DNA of 35,096 bases from Phocaeicola_A sp963652075 (lineage in GTDB: Bacteria > Bacteroidota > Bacteroidia > Bacteroidales > Bacteroidaceae), in the NCBI GenBank assembly GCA_963652075.1, contig CAVJRQ010000077.1:1-35096 (forward strand). The letters are read 5' to 3'. The translations under genes were made by a program, and so were the position numbers. The notes under the pieces were generated by a model. It searched no databases. It was given only the letters and a program-made list of their open reading frames with translations, and was not told where the DNA came from. Shown in pieces: positions 16,856 to 23,764 of this stretch (position 1 is the first letter of the stretch; each line of letters starts with the position of its first letter).

Positions 16856-18409
16856 ATGTTTGAAGGACAGCCGAAAGGCTTATATGCATTGGCGTTAGCC
16901 AATACAGGCGAACGATTTGGTTATTACACCATGCTCGCCATCTTTACCCTTTTCATGCAGGCCAAGTTCGGATGGGCCGAATCACAAGCCGGACAAGTTT
17001 ACGCCATCTTCCTTGCCGTGGTCTATTTCGCTCCGCTTCTCGGAGGTATGGTAGCCGACCGTATCGGTTACGGTAAGTGTGTGACTATCGGTCTCGTCAC
17101 CATGTTCCTCGGATATTTGGGACTTGCCATTCCTACTTCGGCTGATATGACCGGACAGGTCGCCATGTTCGCGGCTCTGGCTTGCGTCTCTTTGGGAACA
17201 GGTCTTTTCAAAGGTAACTTGCAAGTGTTGGTGGGCAACCTCTACGATGACCCCAAGTACTCCGCCCGTCGCGACTCCGCTTTCAGCCTCTTCTATATGG
17301 CCATCAACATTGGTGCCATGTTCGCGCCTTCCATGGCGAAGTGGATTACCAACGTTTATCTGGGTCATTATGGTTTCGTTTACGATGCCGCCAACACGGA
17401 TCCCGCTTATCTCAAGGCTCTCTACGGCGCTTACGGACTGAGCTTCGGTGTGGCTTGCGTTTCGTTGATCGTTTCCATGGTCATCTATTTCGCCAGCCGC
17501 AGTTGGTTCAAGCATGCGGACGTTACCGCCAAACAGGCATCGCAGCAAGCTGATTCGCATGTGGAGACGCTTACTCCCAAGCAGGAGAAAGACCGCATCG
17601 TCGCCCTGTTGCTCGTCTTCGCCGTGGTAATCTTCTTCTGGATGGCGTTCCACCAGAACGGTTCGGCACTGACCTTCTTTGCGAAGAAATACACCAACCT
17701 CACCGTGGAAGGCGGCATGCGCATCTGGTTCAACATTTGGAGTCTGGCACTCATCGCCCTCTCTGTCTACACGGGCTTTGGGGTTTTCCAGTCCAAGACC
17801 CGGAAGAACAAGATAATCTGTGGCATCGTGACGTTGGTCGCATGGGTTTGTGCCGTTGCTTGCTTCATGGTGATGGAGAATCCGACTATGGCTCAGCCTT
17901 CTGACTTCCAGCAGTTCAATCCGTTCTTTGTGGTTGCCCTCACGCCGTTCAGCATGCTGTTCTTCGGTGCGTTGGCCAACAAAGGCAAAGAGGTGAGTGC
18001 TCCGGCTCGTATCGCCTGGGGTATGTTGGTTGCCGCCCTTGGCTTTGCTGTCATCACGTTGGCTTCCACGGGACTTATCTCTCCGATGAACTTGGGTGAA
18101 GGTACACAAAGCATTCTCTCTCCGAACTGGTTGATTTCGACCTACTTCACGCTGACTTTGGCGGAACTGTTGCTCTCACCGATGGGCATCTCGTTCGTCT
18201 CCAAGGTAGCTCCTCCCAAATACAAAGGTTTGATGATGGGTGGATGGTTTGTCGCTACGGCAATCGGTAACTACTTGAGCTCCATCCCGTCGATGCTTTG
18301 GAACAAGATTCCGTTGATGTACAACTGGGGCATCCTCATCGCCCTCTGCTTGATTAGTGCCGTCGTGATGTTCGCTCTCCTGAAGAAACTGAAGCAAATG
18401 ACTGCCTAA
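16856..18409 (+). CDS. POT-family proton-dependent peptide transporter
   Basis: A 517-residue major-facilitator protein with about 14 hydrophobic segments that imports di- or tripeptides with protons. Family motifs are GERFGYY (18-24), the loop motif GGMVADRIGYGK and the TM4-5 region GLFKGN...RDSAFSLFYMAINIGA. In characterised POTs the first motif is ExxERFxYY; here the first Glu position is Asn16 (NTGER), leaving only Glu19 and Arg20. That may be usual in this Bacteroidetes subgroup but should alter proton coupling or substrate range. It has its own promoter and a strong downstream hairpin, so it is monocistronic. The substrate is not provable from sequence. Confidence 0.9.
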   Translation: MFEGQPKGLYALALANTGERFGYYTMLAIFTLFMQAKFGWAESQAGQVYAIFLAVVYFAPLLGGMVADRIGYGKCVTIGLVTMFLGYLGLAIPTSADMTGQVAMFAALACVSLGTGLFKGNLQVLVGNLYDDPKYSARRDSAFSLFYMAINIGAMFAPSMAKWITNVYLGHYGFVYDAANTDPAYLKALYGAYGLSFGVACVSLIVSMVIYFASRSWFKHADVTAKQASQQADSHVETLTPKQEKDRIVALLLVFAVVIFFWMAFHQNGSALTFFAKKYTNLTVEGGMRIWFNIWSLALIALSVYTGFGVFQSKTRKNKIICGIVTLVAWVCAVACFMVMENPTMAQPSDFQQFNPFFVVALTPFSMLFFGALANKGKEVSAPARIAWGMLVAALGFAVITLASTGLISPMNLGEGTQSILSPNWLISTYFTLTLAELLLSPMGISFVSKVAPPKYKGLMMGGWFVATAIGNYLSSIPSMLWNKIPLMYNWGILIALCLISAVVMFALLKKLKQMTA

Positions 18410-18456
18410 GGTTTACCTTACTCAGCGGCTTCTGTCCGCTGTATCCATAAAGACCG

Positions 18457-18497
18457 CCGCCGGGTGATTGCTAACGCAATGACCCGGCGGCATGTTT
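18457..18497 (+). terminator. Terminator of the POT transporter gene
   Basis: Nine-base-pair stem CCGCCGGGT/ACCCGGCGG (18457-18465 with 18482-18490), then a G-G mismatch and a further ATTGC/GCAAT stem closing on a four-base loop. It is followed by CATGTTTTC. A strong hairpin with a weak T tract. Confidence 0.75.
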
Positions 18498-18532
18498 TCG
18501 TGACCCCACCATGCGGAACGCCCGACAAACGT

Positions 18533-18629
18533 AAGTACTTACGATGGCTCACGTAAGTACTTACGTTGGCTGATGAAAGTACTTACGTTGCCCGGTGAAA
18601 GTACTTACGTTGACGCATGTAAGTACTTG
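18533..18629. repeat. 22-bp interspersed repeat array, copy B
   Basis: Four full 22-base units (18533-18554, 18555-18576, 18577-18598, 18599-18620) and a partial one ending about 18629. All begin AAGTACTTACG. The unit ending TTGGCTGATGA is followed by one with TTGCCC, the same order as in copy A at the window start. The array sits between the terminators of two convergent genes, in a 321-base stretch without any gene (18410-18730). Confidence 0.88.
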
Positions 18630-18671
18630 GCCCAAAATTTCGGGCTGACCCAATATTCAAGCGGAGCGTAC

Positions 18672-18709
18672 AAAAAAAGAGGATGTCGTGCTTGGCACGA
18701 CATCCTCTT
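18672..18709 (-). terminator. Terminator of the small lipoprotein gene
   Basis: A perfect 15-bp stem (18677-18691 with 18695-18709) with a three-base loop. Read on the reverse strand it is followed by a seven-base T run, so it is a textbook intrinsic terminator for the gene at 18731-18913. Confidence 0.9.
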
Positions 18710-18730
18710 AAATCTCTCTGGTCGCTAAAA

Positions 18731-18913
18731 TTATTCAGCAACTACGGCTGTGTCAGCAACTACAGAATCAGCTACTACAGTGTCAGCTACTGCCTCAACT
18801 TCCTCAACTACTGTAGAGTCAGCGGCAACTTCTGTGTTGTTGGCAGCTTTGTTTCCGCAAGAAGCGAAAGAAACGGCTGCAAATGCTACAAGTCCGAATA
18901 CTAATGTCTTCAT
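18731..18913 (-). CDS. Small lipoprotein with ADS/ADT-type repeats
   Basis: A 60-residue predicted lipoprotein: MKTLVFGLVAFAAVSFASC with the lipobox FASC (Cys19), then a 41-residue mature part made almost only of Ala, Val, Asp, Glu, Thr and Ser. It repeats units such as VADTVVADSVVADTAVV. The composition is strongly acidic and suggests a disordered surface or periplasmic tail. A -7 element upstream and a very strong terminator downstream show a dedicated, probably well expressed short transcript. Similar tiny lipoproteins are common in Bacteroidales and are of unknown function. Confidence 0.75.
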   Translation of the reverse strand: MKTLVFGLVAFAAVSFASCGNKAANNTEVAADSTVVEEVEAVADTVVADSVVADTAVVAE

Positions 18914-18965
18914 TTTCTTTGCTTTTTAAAAACTATAAAACAATTATTTGCTTATTAAAACGCTG

Positions 18966-18973
18966 CAAAGGTA
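18966..18973 (-). promoter_or_regulatory. -7 element for the small lipoprotein gene
   Basis: Reverse-strand TACCTTTG matches the -7 consensus exactly, about 50 bases before the ATG. The upstream TTTG is not evident. Confidence 0.55.
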
Positions 18974-19145
18974 TGCACTTTATAAATACGTTGTTCTCCA
19001 GAATGCACTTTTTTTTGAACTTTTTTCCATTTTTCTCGTAAAAAGACCCACTATAGTATAAGGTGTACATCCAAACTGTTCGTAATTTGTCTCCCCGTTT
19101 GAAGAGAAATGAACGGACGATGGTAGGGAAATGCCGATTTATCCT

Positions 19146-19153
19146 TAACTTTG
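19146..19153 (+). promoter_or_regulatory. -7 element for mtaB
   Basis: TAACTTTG matches TAnnTTTG, 41 bases before the chosen mtaB start. There is no clear TTTG at the expected spacing. Confidence 0.5.
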
Positions 19154-19194
19154 TACGCTTCAATGAGCGAACATTGAACGTAAATTGAGTGAAA

Positions 19195-20526
19195 ATGATT
19201 GATACTTCGATATTTCAGGATAAAAAGGCGGTATACTACACGTTGGGTTGTAAGTTGAACTTTTCCGAGACTTCCACCATCGGGCGCATTCTGCGCGATG
19301 CCGGTGTGCGGACTGTCCGCAAGGGAGAGGTGGCGGACATCTGCGTGGTGAACACCTGCTCCGTCACCGACACGGCCGACCATAAATGCCGACAGGCTAT
19401 CCACAGACTCATCCGCCAACATCCCGGAGCCTTTGTGGTGGTGACTGGATGCTACGCCCAGCTGAAACCTGACCAGATTGCCGACATCGAAGGCGTAGAC
19501 CTCATCATCGGTGCCGAGCAGAAGGGACAGTTGGTTGAACTGTTGGGCGATTTGCGGAAGAGAGAGAGGGCGGAGCAGTATACGGGAGCGTTGAAGGATA
19601 TCCGTACGTTCGTTCCCTCCTGTTCGCGTGGCGACCGCACACGCTTCTTTCTGAAAGTGCAGGACGGATGCGACTATTTCTGCTCTTACTGCACCATCCC
19701 CTTCGCCCGTGGGCGGAGCCGCAACGGAACTGTTGCTTCAATGGTGGAGCAGGCTCAACGGGCTGCCGAAGAGGGTGGAAAGGAGATTGTTATCACGGGT
19801 GTCAACATCGGTGATTTCGGTAAGACCACCGGTGAAACCTTCTTCGATTTGGTGAAAGCGCTCGACCGGGTGGAGGGCATTCACCGTTACCGCATCTCGT
19901 CTATTGAGCCCAACCTGTTGACGGACGAAATCATCGACTATGTAGCCCGTTCCAGAGCCTTTATGCCTCACTTTCATATCCCCTTGCAGGCTGGGTCGGA
20001 CGAGGTGTTGAAGTTGATGCGCCGACGCTACGACACGGCACTCTTTGCCCACAAAATAGAAAAGATACGCTCCGTCATGCCCAATGCCTTCATCGGAGTG
20101 GACGTGATAGTGGGCACACGAGGCGAGCGCGACGAACTCTTCGAGGAGGCTTACCGTTTTGTCGAGGGGTTGGACGTGACGCAACTGCACGTCTTCAGTT
20201 ACTCCGAACGCCCCGGTACGCAAGCCCTCAAGATTGAACACGTCGTCTCGCCCGAGGTGAAGCACTTGCGCAGCCAACGACTTTTGGCACTCTCGGACGA
20301 GAAGACGCACGCTTTCTATGCCCGTCACATTGGGCAGACCAAGCAGGTGTTGTTGGAGAAACCCAAGCCCGGACTGCCGATGCACGGCTTCACGGACAAC
20401 TACATCCGTGTGGAGGTGGATGCGCCCCACACGCTCGACAATCAGTTGGTGATGGTGGAATTGGATGATTTCAATGCGGACGGTTCCGCCTTGAAAGGGC
20501 GTCTGAAGAGTTCTCAAGAGGAATAG
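19195..20526 (+). CDS. mtaB: tRNA t6A37 methylthiotransferase MtaB
   Basis: A radical-SAM enzyme that adds a methylthio group to N6-threonylcarbamoyladenosine at position 37 of ANN-decoding tRNAs. The 443-residue protein has the N-terminal MTTase domain with cluster cysteines in LGCKLNFSE, VNTCSVTD and TGCYAQ. The radical-SAM CxxxCxxC is in DGCDYFCSYC, followed by ARGRSR, and a C-terminal TRAM-like region follows (about 375-440). The CKLN/NTCSVT pattern is the MtaB type rather than MiaB or RimO. ATG at 19195 is taken as start; the frame also opens with GTG at 19189. The glycosyltransferase gene begins one base after its stop. Confidence 0.92.
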   Translation: MIDTSIFQDKKAVYYTLGCKLNFSETSTIGRILRDAGVRTVRKGEVADICVVNTCSVTDTADHKCRQAIHRLIRQHPGAFVVVTGCYAQLKPDQIADIEGVDLIIGAEQKGQLVELLGDLRKRERAEQYTGALKDIRTFVPSCSRGDRTRFFLKVQDGCDYFCSYCTIPFARGRSRNGTVASMVEQAQRAAEEGGKEIVITGVNIGDFGKTTGETFFDLVKALDRVEGIHRYRISSIEPNLLTDEIIDYVARSRAFMPHFHIPLQAGSDEVLKLMRRRYDTALFAHKIEKIRSVMPNAFIGVDVIVGTRGERDELFEEAYRFVEGLDVTQLHVFSYSERPGTQALKIEHVVSPEVKHLRSQRLLALSDEKTHAFYARHIGQTKQVLLEKPKPGLPMHGFTDNYIRVEVDAPHTLDNQLVMVELDDFNADGSALKGRLKSSQEE

Positions 20527-20527
20527 G

Positions 20528-21622
20528 ATGGAAACGAAGAAGCAAGATAAAGTCGCGGTGGTGATTCTGAACTGGAACGGTGAGCGGATGCTACGCCGGT
20601 TCCTTCCGTTGGTCTGTCGCTGCTCCGGGGCTGAAGGCGTTTCCGTGGTAGTGGCAGACAATGCCTCCACGGACGCTTCGTGCGAGGTGGTGAGCAGGGA
20701 GTTCCCACAGGTGCGGCTTATTCGGTTAGACAGGAACTACGGCTTTGCCGAAGGCTATAACCGCTCGTTGGCACGGGTGGAGGCGGACTATTACGTGTTG
20801 CTCAACTCGGATGTGGAGGTGAGCAACGGGTGGCTACAACCGCTGCTCGATTACATGGAAACCCATCCGGAAGTGGCGGCATGCCAACCCAAATTGTTGT
20901 CCTGGAGGGAGAAACAACGCTTCGAGTACGCCGGCGCAGCAGGCGGATTCATGGATGCTTTGGGCTATCCCTATTGCCGTGGACGTATCTTCGGCACGGT
21001 GGAGGTGGACGAAGGACAGTACGATGACGCGCAACTCGTCTTTTGGGCTACGGGCGCGGCACTCTTCGTGCGGGCTGTTGACTATTGGAACGCGGGTGGA
21101 CTGGACGCTCGCTTCTTTGCCCACATGGAGGAGATTGACTTCTGCTGGCGGCTTCACCTCATTGGCCGTAAGGTTGCCTGTGTGCCGTCATCCACGGTCT
21201 ACCATGTTGGCGGGGCTACGCTGAAACGGGAGAATCCGCGGAAGACCTACCTCAACTTCCGCAACAACCTCTTCATGCTCTATAAGAATATGCCGCAGGG
21301 ACGGCTGTGGCTCGTCCTTCTGTTACGCTTCTTCCTCGATTACTTGGCTGCGGCCGTGTTCCTGTTGAAGGGTCACTTTGCCAATGTCAAAGCCGTCTGC
21401 CAAGCCCGTTTGGACTTCTGGCGGATGTCCGCCTACAGGCATGAAGCCCGTCAACGGATTTGGAATCACTTGATTCCAACCTTGCAGGCATCGGAATCCC
21501 CCCTCGATTCCACTTCCGTGGTTTCCAAGACGGGCAAGTATGCGAAGATTCCCGAGATTCACCCGAAGTCCATCCTGTGGACTTACCATTTGCGAGGGAA
21601 GAAGACCTATCGGCAGTTGTGA
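20528..21622 (+). CDS. Family 2 glycosyltransferase
   Basis: A 364-residue GT2 enzyme. The nucleotide-binding start is VVILNWNGE (about 11-19), then ADNASTDAS and NYGFAEGYN, the metal-binding acidic motif in LLNSDVEV, then FWATGAALFVRA. The acceptor-side segment GLDARFFAHMEEIDFCWRL carries the ED-type acidic pair. A hydrophobic stretch around LLLRFFLDYLAAAVFLL may attach it to the membrane. The WxGG-free, rhamnosyltransferase-like layout (WbbL type) suggests transfer to a surface glycan, but donor and acceptor are unknown. It starts one base after mtaB and is surely co-transcribed with it, though the two functions have no obvious link. Confidence 0.87.
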   Translation: METKKQDKVAVVILNWNGERMLRRFLPLVCRCSGAEGVSVVVADNASTDASCEVVSREFPQVRLIRLDRNYGFAEGYNRSLARVEADYYVLLNSDVEVSNGWLQPLLDYMETHPEVAACQPKLLSWREKQRFEYAGAAGGFMDALGYPYCRGRIFGTVEVDEGQYDDAQLVFWATGAALFVRAVDYWNAGGLDARFFAHMEEIDFCWRLHLIGRKVACVPSSTVYHVGGATLKRENPRKTYLNFRNNLFMLYKNMPQGRLWLVLLLRFFLDYLAAAVFLLKGHFANVKAVCQARLDFWRMSAYRHEARQRIWNHLIPTLQASESPLDSTSVVSKTGKYAKIPEIHPKSILWTYHLRGKKTYRQL

Positions 21623-21715
21623 CGAGATGCGGACTGCCATGAACGGGAAATGACGACTATAACAAAATGACAACCATAACAACATTAATAATTAGAACAT
21701 AATCCAATTGGTATC

Positions 21716-22627
21716 ATGAAAAAAAGTATTGTTTGTTTACTTACCTTCCTTGCGTCCTCTTTCGTGGGCATGGCGCAGGAGTATCTTCCTCTTTGGGAGA
21801 AGGGTAAAATGCCCAACAGTAAGGGTGTGACGGTGGTCGACAGCATCGCCAACGAACGTGTCTACAAAGTCGGCATGCCGGGTCTCTACCTCTTCGAACC
21901 GTCGAAGGCGGAGAACAAGGGCGTGGCTGTTGTCATCATTCCCGGTGGCGGTTATGCCCGTTTCGCCTATCAGGTTTCCGGTTTCTCGTTGGCCAAATGG
22001 TTCAACACCTTTGGCGTGACGGCTTTCGTGCTGACGCACCGTTTGCCGCAGTCGCCCGATGTGGATACGTGCTACAAAGCTCCTGTGCAAGACGCGCAGC
22101 GAGCCTTGCGCTACATCCGTGCCAATGCGGGACGTTGGGGAATCAATCCCGACAAGGTCGGTGTGATGGGCAGTTCCGCCGGTGCGCACTTGGCCGGCTG
22201 CATGGCTACCTTCACCGAGGACTGGAGCCGTGTGGGCGATGCGCTTGATGCCTACTCTTTCCGCCCCAACTTTGCCATCATGGTTTCGCCCGTAGTATCC
22301 ATGGGCGAGATTGCCCACAAGGGAAGCCGTGAAAACCTGCTTGGCAAGTTCGACTCACCCGCCATGCGCAAGCGTTTCTCCTTGGACCAGCAGGTGACAC
22401 CGCAGACCGCCCCGTGCTTTGTGGTTCATGCGTTGAACGACCCTGCCGTCTCCTGCCTCAACAGCCTCTATTTCTTCGAGGCACTGAAGAATAACAAGGT
22501 GGAGAAATGTTCGCTCCATCTCTACCCCGAAGGCGGTCACAACATCGCCTTGCGCAACAATCCGGGCACCACAAACGGATGGACTGCCATTGCCGAGCAG
22601 TGGCTGAAGGAGATTTGCGACTTCTAA
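21716..22627 (+). CDS. Secreted alpha/beta-hydrolase, probable carbohydrate esterase
   Basis: A 303-residue exported esterase: signal peptide 1-20 ending GMAQ, oxyanion-hole motif IPGGGY (75-80), nucleophile elbow GSSAG with Ser154, predicted acid Asp242 (NDP) and His275 (EGGH). The domain belongs to the BD-FAE / acetyl-xylan-esterase-like group often found in polysaccharide-degrading Bacteroidetes. No glycoside hydrolase, SusC or SusD gene is near it, so the natural substrate cannot be inferred from context. It begins 93 bases after the glycosyltransferase, on the same strand and without a clear promoter, so it may share the mtaB transcript. Confidence 0.87.
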   Translation: MKKSIVCLLTFLASSFVGMAQEYLPLWEKGKMPNSKGVTVVDSIANERVYKVGMPGLYLFEPSKAENKGVAVVIIPGGGYARFAYQVSGFSLAKWFNTFGVTAFVLTHRLPQSPDVDTCYKAPVQDAQRALRYIRANAGRWGINPDKVGVMGSSAGAHLAGCMATFTEDWSRVGDALDAYSFRPNFAIMVSPVVSMGEIAHKGSRENLLGKFDSPAMRKRFSLDQQVTPQTAPCFVVHALNDPAVSCLNSLYFFEALKNNKVEKCSLHLYPEGGHNIALRNNPGTTNGWTAIAEQWLKEICDF

Positions 22628-22711
22628 CCTAAAACAGAGAGCCGTAGACCTTCGGACTAAAGATAGCAGACCGGGGAAGATTCTGTGTAGCCGTGGGAAT
22701 TGTCTTTCAAT

Positions 22712-23365
22712 TCATTCCGCGGCAATCCGCAGAATCTCTTCCGGCCGGTCAACGATGTGGGCGGGATGGTAGGCTCGCAGTTCCTCCACGGGACGGAATC
22801 CCCATGAAACGCCTGCCACATCCACACCGGCATTGATGCCCGTCTGCATGTCCACGTTCGAGTCACCCACATAGAGCGTTTCTTCGCGGCGCAAGGCGCA
22901 CACCTTCAGAATGTCGTCCACAATCCGTGCGTCGGGCTTTGTGGGGATGCCTTCGCGCTGACCGAAGACGGCGGTGAAACGGATGGAGGGGAAGAAGTGG
23001 CTCACCAACTTCTCCGTGGCGGCCTGATACTTGTTGGAGGCTACGGCCAGCAGGATGCCTCTCTCCTGTAGAGCCTCCAATAGTTCGGGGATGCCGTCAT
23101 AGGGCATGCTGCAGTCCGTGTTGTGCGCGTCGTAGTAAGGTACAAAGCGTGAACGGATTTTCTTGATGTTTTCCTCCGTGCGCGCCTCTTCGGGCAAAGC
23201 CCGTTCAAACAGTTTCGTGATGCCGTTGCCCACAAAATAGCGGTAGGCGGAGACCTCATGGGTGGGGAATCCGTAGTAGGCGAGAGCCTGATTGGTGCTG
23301 TGAGCCAAATCGGCGATGGTGTTCAACAGCGTGCCGTCCAAGTCGAAAATAACTAATTTCTTCAT
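22712..23365 (-). CDS. gph: HAD phosphatase, phosphoglycolate phosphatase-like
   Basis: A 217-residue HAD subfamily IA phosphatase. Motif I DLDGTLLNT has the nucleophile at Asp9 and Asp11. The cap domain covers about 16-80, motif II is VASNK (about 110-114), the motif III lysine lies in GIPTKPDA, and motif IV is YVGDSNVD. It most resembles Gph, which dephosphorylates 2-phosphoglycolate, but the specificity of this subfamily is hard to fix by sequence. The start at 23365 (MKKLVIFDLDGT) is preferred to the upstream ATG at 23428, which would add 21 unconserved residues. It converges on the esterase gene with an 84-base gap and no clear terminator. Confidence 0.85.
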   Translation of the reverse strand: MKKLVIFDLDGTLLNTIADLAHSTNQALAYYGFPTHEVSAYRYFVGNGITKLFERALPEEARTEENIKKIRSRFVPYYDAHNTDCSMPYDGIPELLEALQERGILLAVASNKYQAATEKLVSHFFPSIRFTAVFGQREGIPTKPDARIVDDILKVCALRREETLYVGDSNVDMQTGINAGVDVAGVSWGFRPVEELRAYHPAHIVDRPEEILRIAAE

Positions 23366-23466
23366 CTTCTTACCTTTTTTCTTGTGATACAACCATACGC
23401 AGCCTGTGCAGACGATTGAAAGCCGCACGGCTTATATGATTGCCCCCAAGGCGAATAATCACGATG

Positions 23467-23474
23467 CAAAATTA
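23467..23474 (-). promoter_or_regulatory. -7 element for the gph-like gene
   Basis: Reverse-strand TAATTTTG matches TAnnTTTG, roughly 100 bases before the start codon. No matching upstream TTTG was found, so this is tentative. Confidence 0.4.
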
Positions 23475-23579
23475 GCAAAAAATCCAATACATGGCGGTTT
23501 CGGCGAGGATGCACTTGTAGTTGAACGTGCGGTTGCTTGTGTAGCTGGAATTTTTTAAGGCGGAAAAGTGCCCAAAAGT

Positions 23580-23610
23580 TTTGATTGTATCGGAAGATAC
23601 CTTACCTTTG
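23580..23610 (+). promoter_or_regulatory. Promoter of tRNA-Ala
   Basis: TTTG at 23580-23583, 19-base spacer, TACCTTTG at 23603-23610: a full consensus promoter ending ten bases before the mature tRNA. Confidence 0.82.
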
Positions 23611-23620
23611 CAACCAGTAA

Positions 23621-23694
23621 GGGGTATTAGCTCATCTGGCTAGAGCGCGACACTGGCAGTGTCGAGGTGAGCGGTTCGAGTCCGCTATGCTCCA
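23621..23694 (+). tRNA. tRNA-Ala (anticodon GGC)
   Basis: A 74-base cloverleaf. The acceptor stem is GGGGTAT/ATGCTCC with two G-U pairs. The D arm holds GCTC...GAGC, the anticodon stem is CGACA/TGTCG with loop CTGGCAG giving anticodon GGC, and the T arm is GCGG-TTCGAGT-CCGC. The discriminator base is A. CCA is not encoded. A consensus promoter precedes it and a hairpin terminator follows. Confidence 0.93.
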
Positions 23695-23706
23695 CATTTG
23701 GTAAGG

Positions 23707-23733
23707 AGGGTCGCTCACTTGGGCGACCCTTTT
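23707..23733 (+). terminator. Terminator of tRNA-Ala
   Basis: Stem AGGGTCGC/GCGACCCT (23707-23714 with 23723-23730), eight-base loop, then a T run at 23730-23733. Confidence 0.8.
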
Positions 23734-23764
23734 CTATGTGTGCGCACCCGTTTTCGCGTGCTTC

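Noticed and set aside
16982..18109. 375-codon reverse frame inside the transporter gene
   Set aside because: Antisense; composition rich in His, Glu and Gln with no family resemblance.
18533..18629. CRISPR array
   Set aside because: The period is only 22 bases, the variable part is about nine bases and shared between loci, and there are no cas genes.
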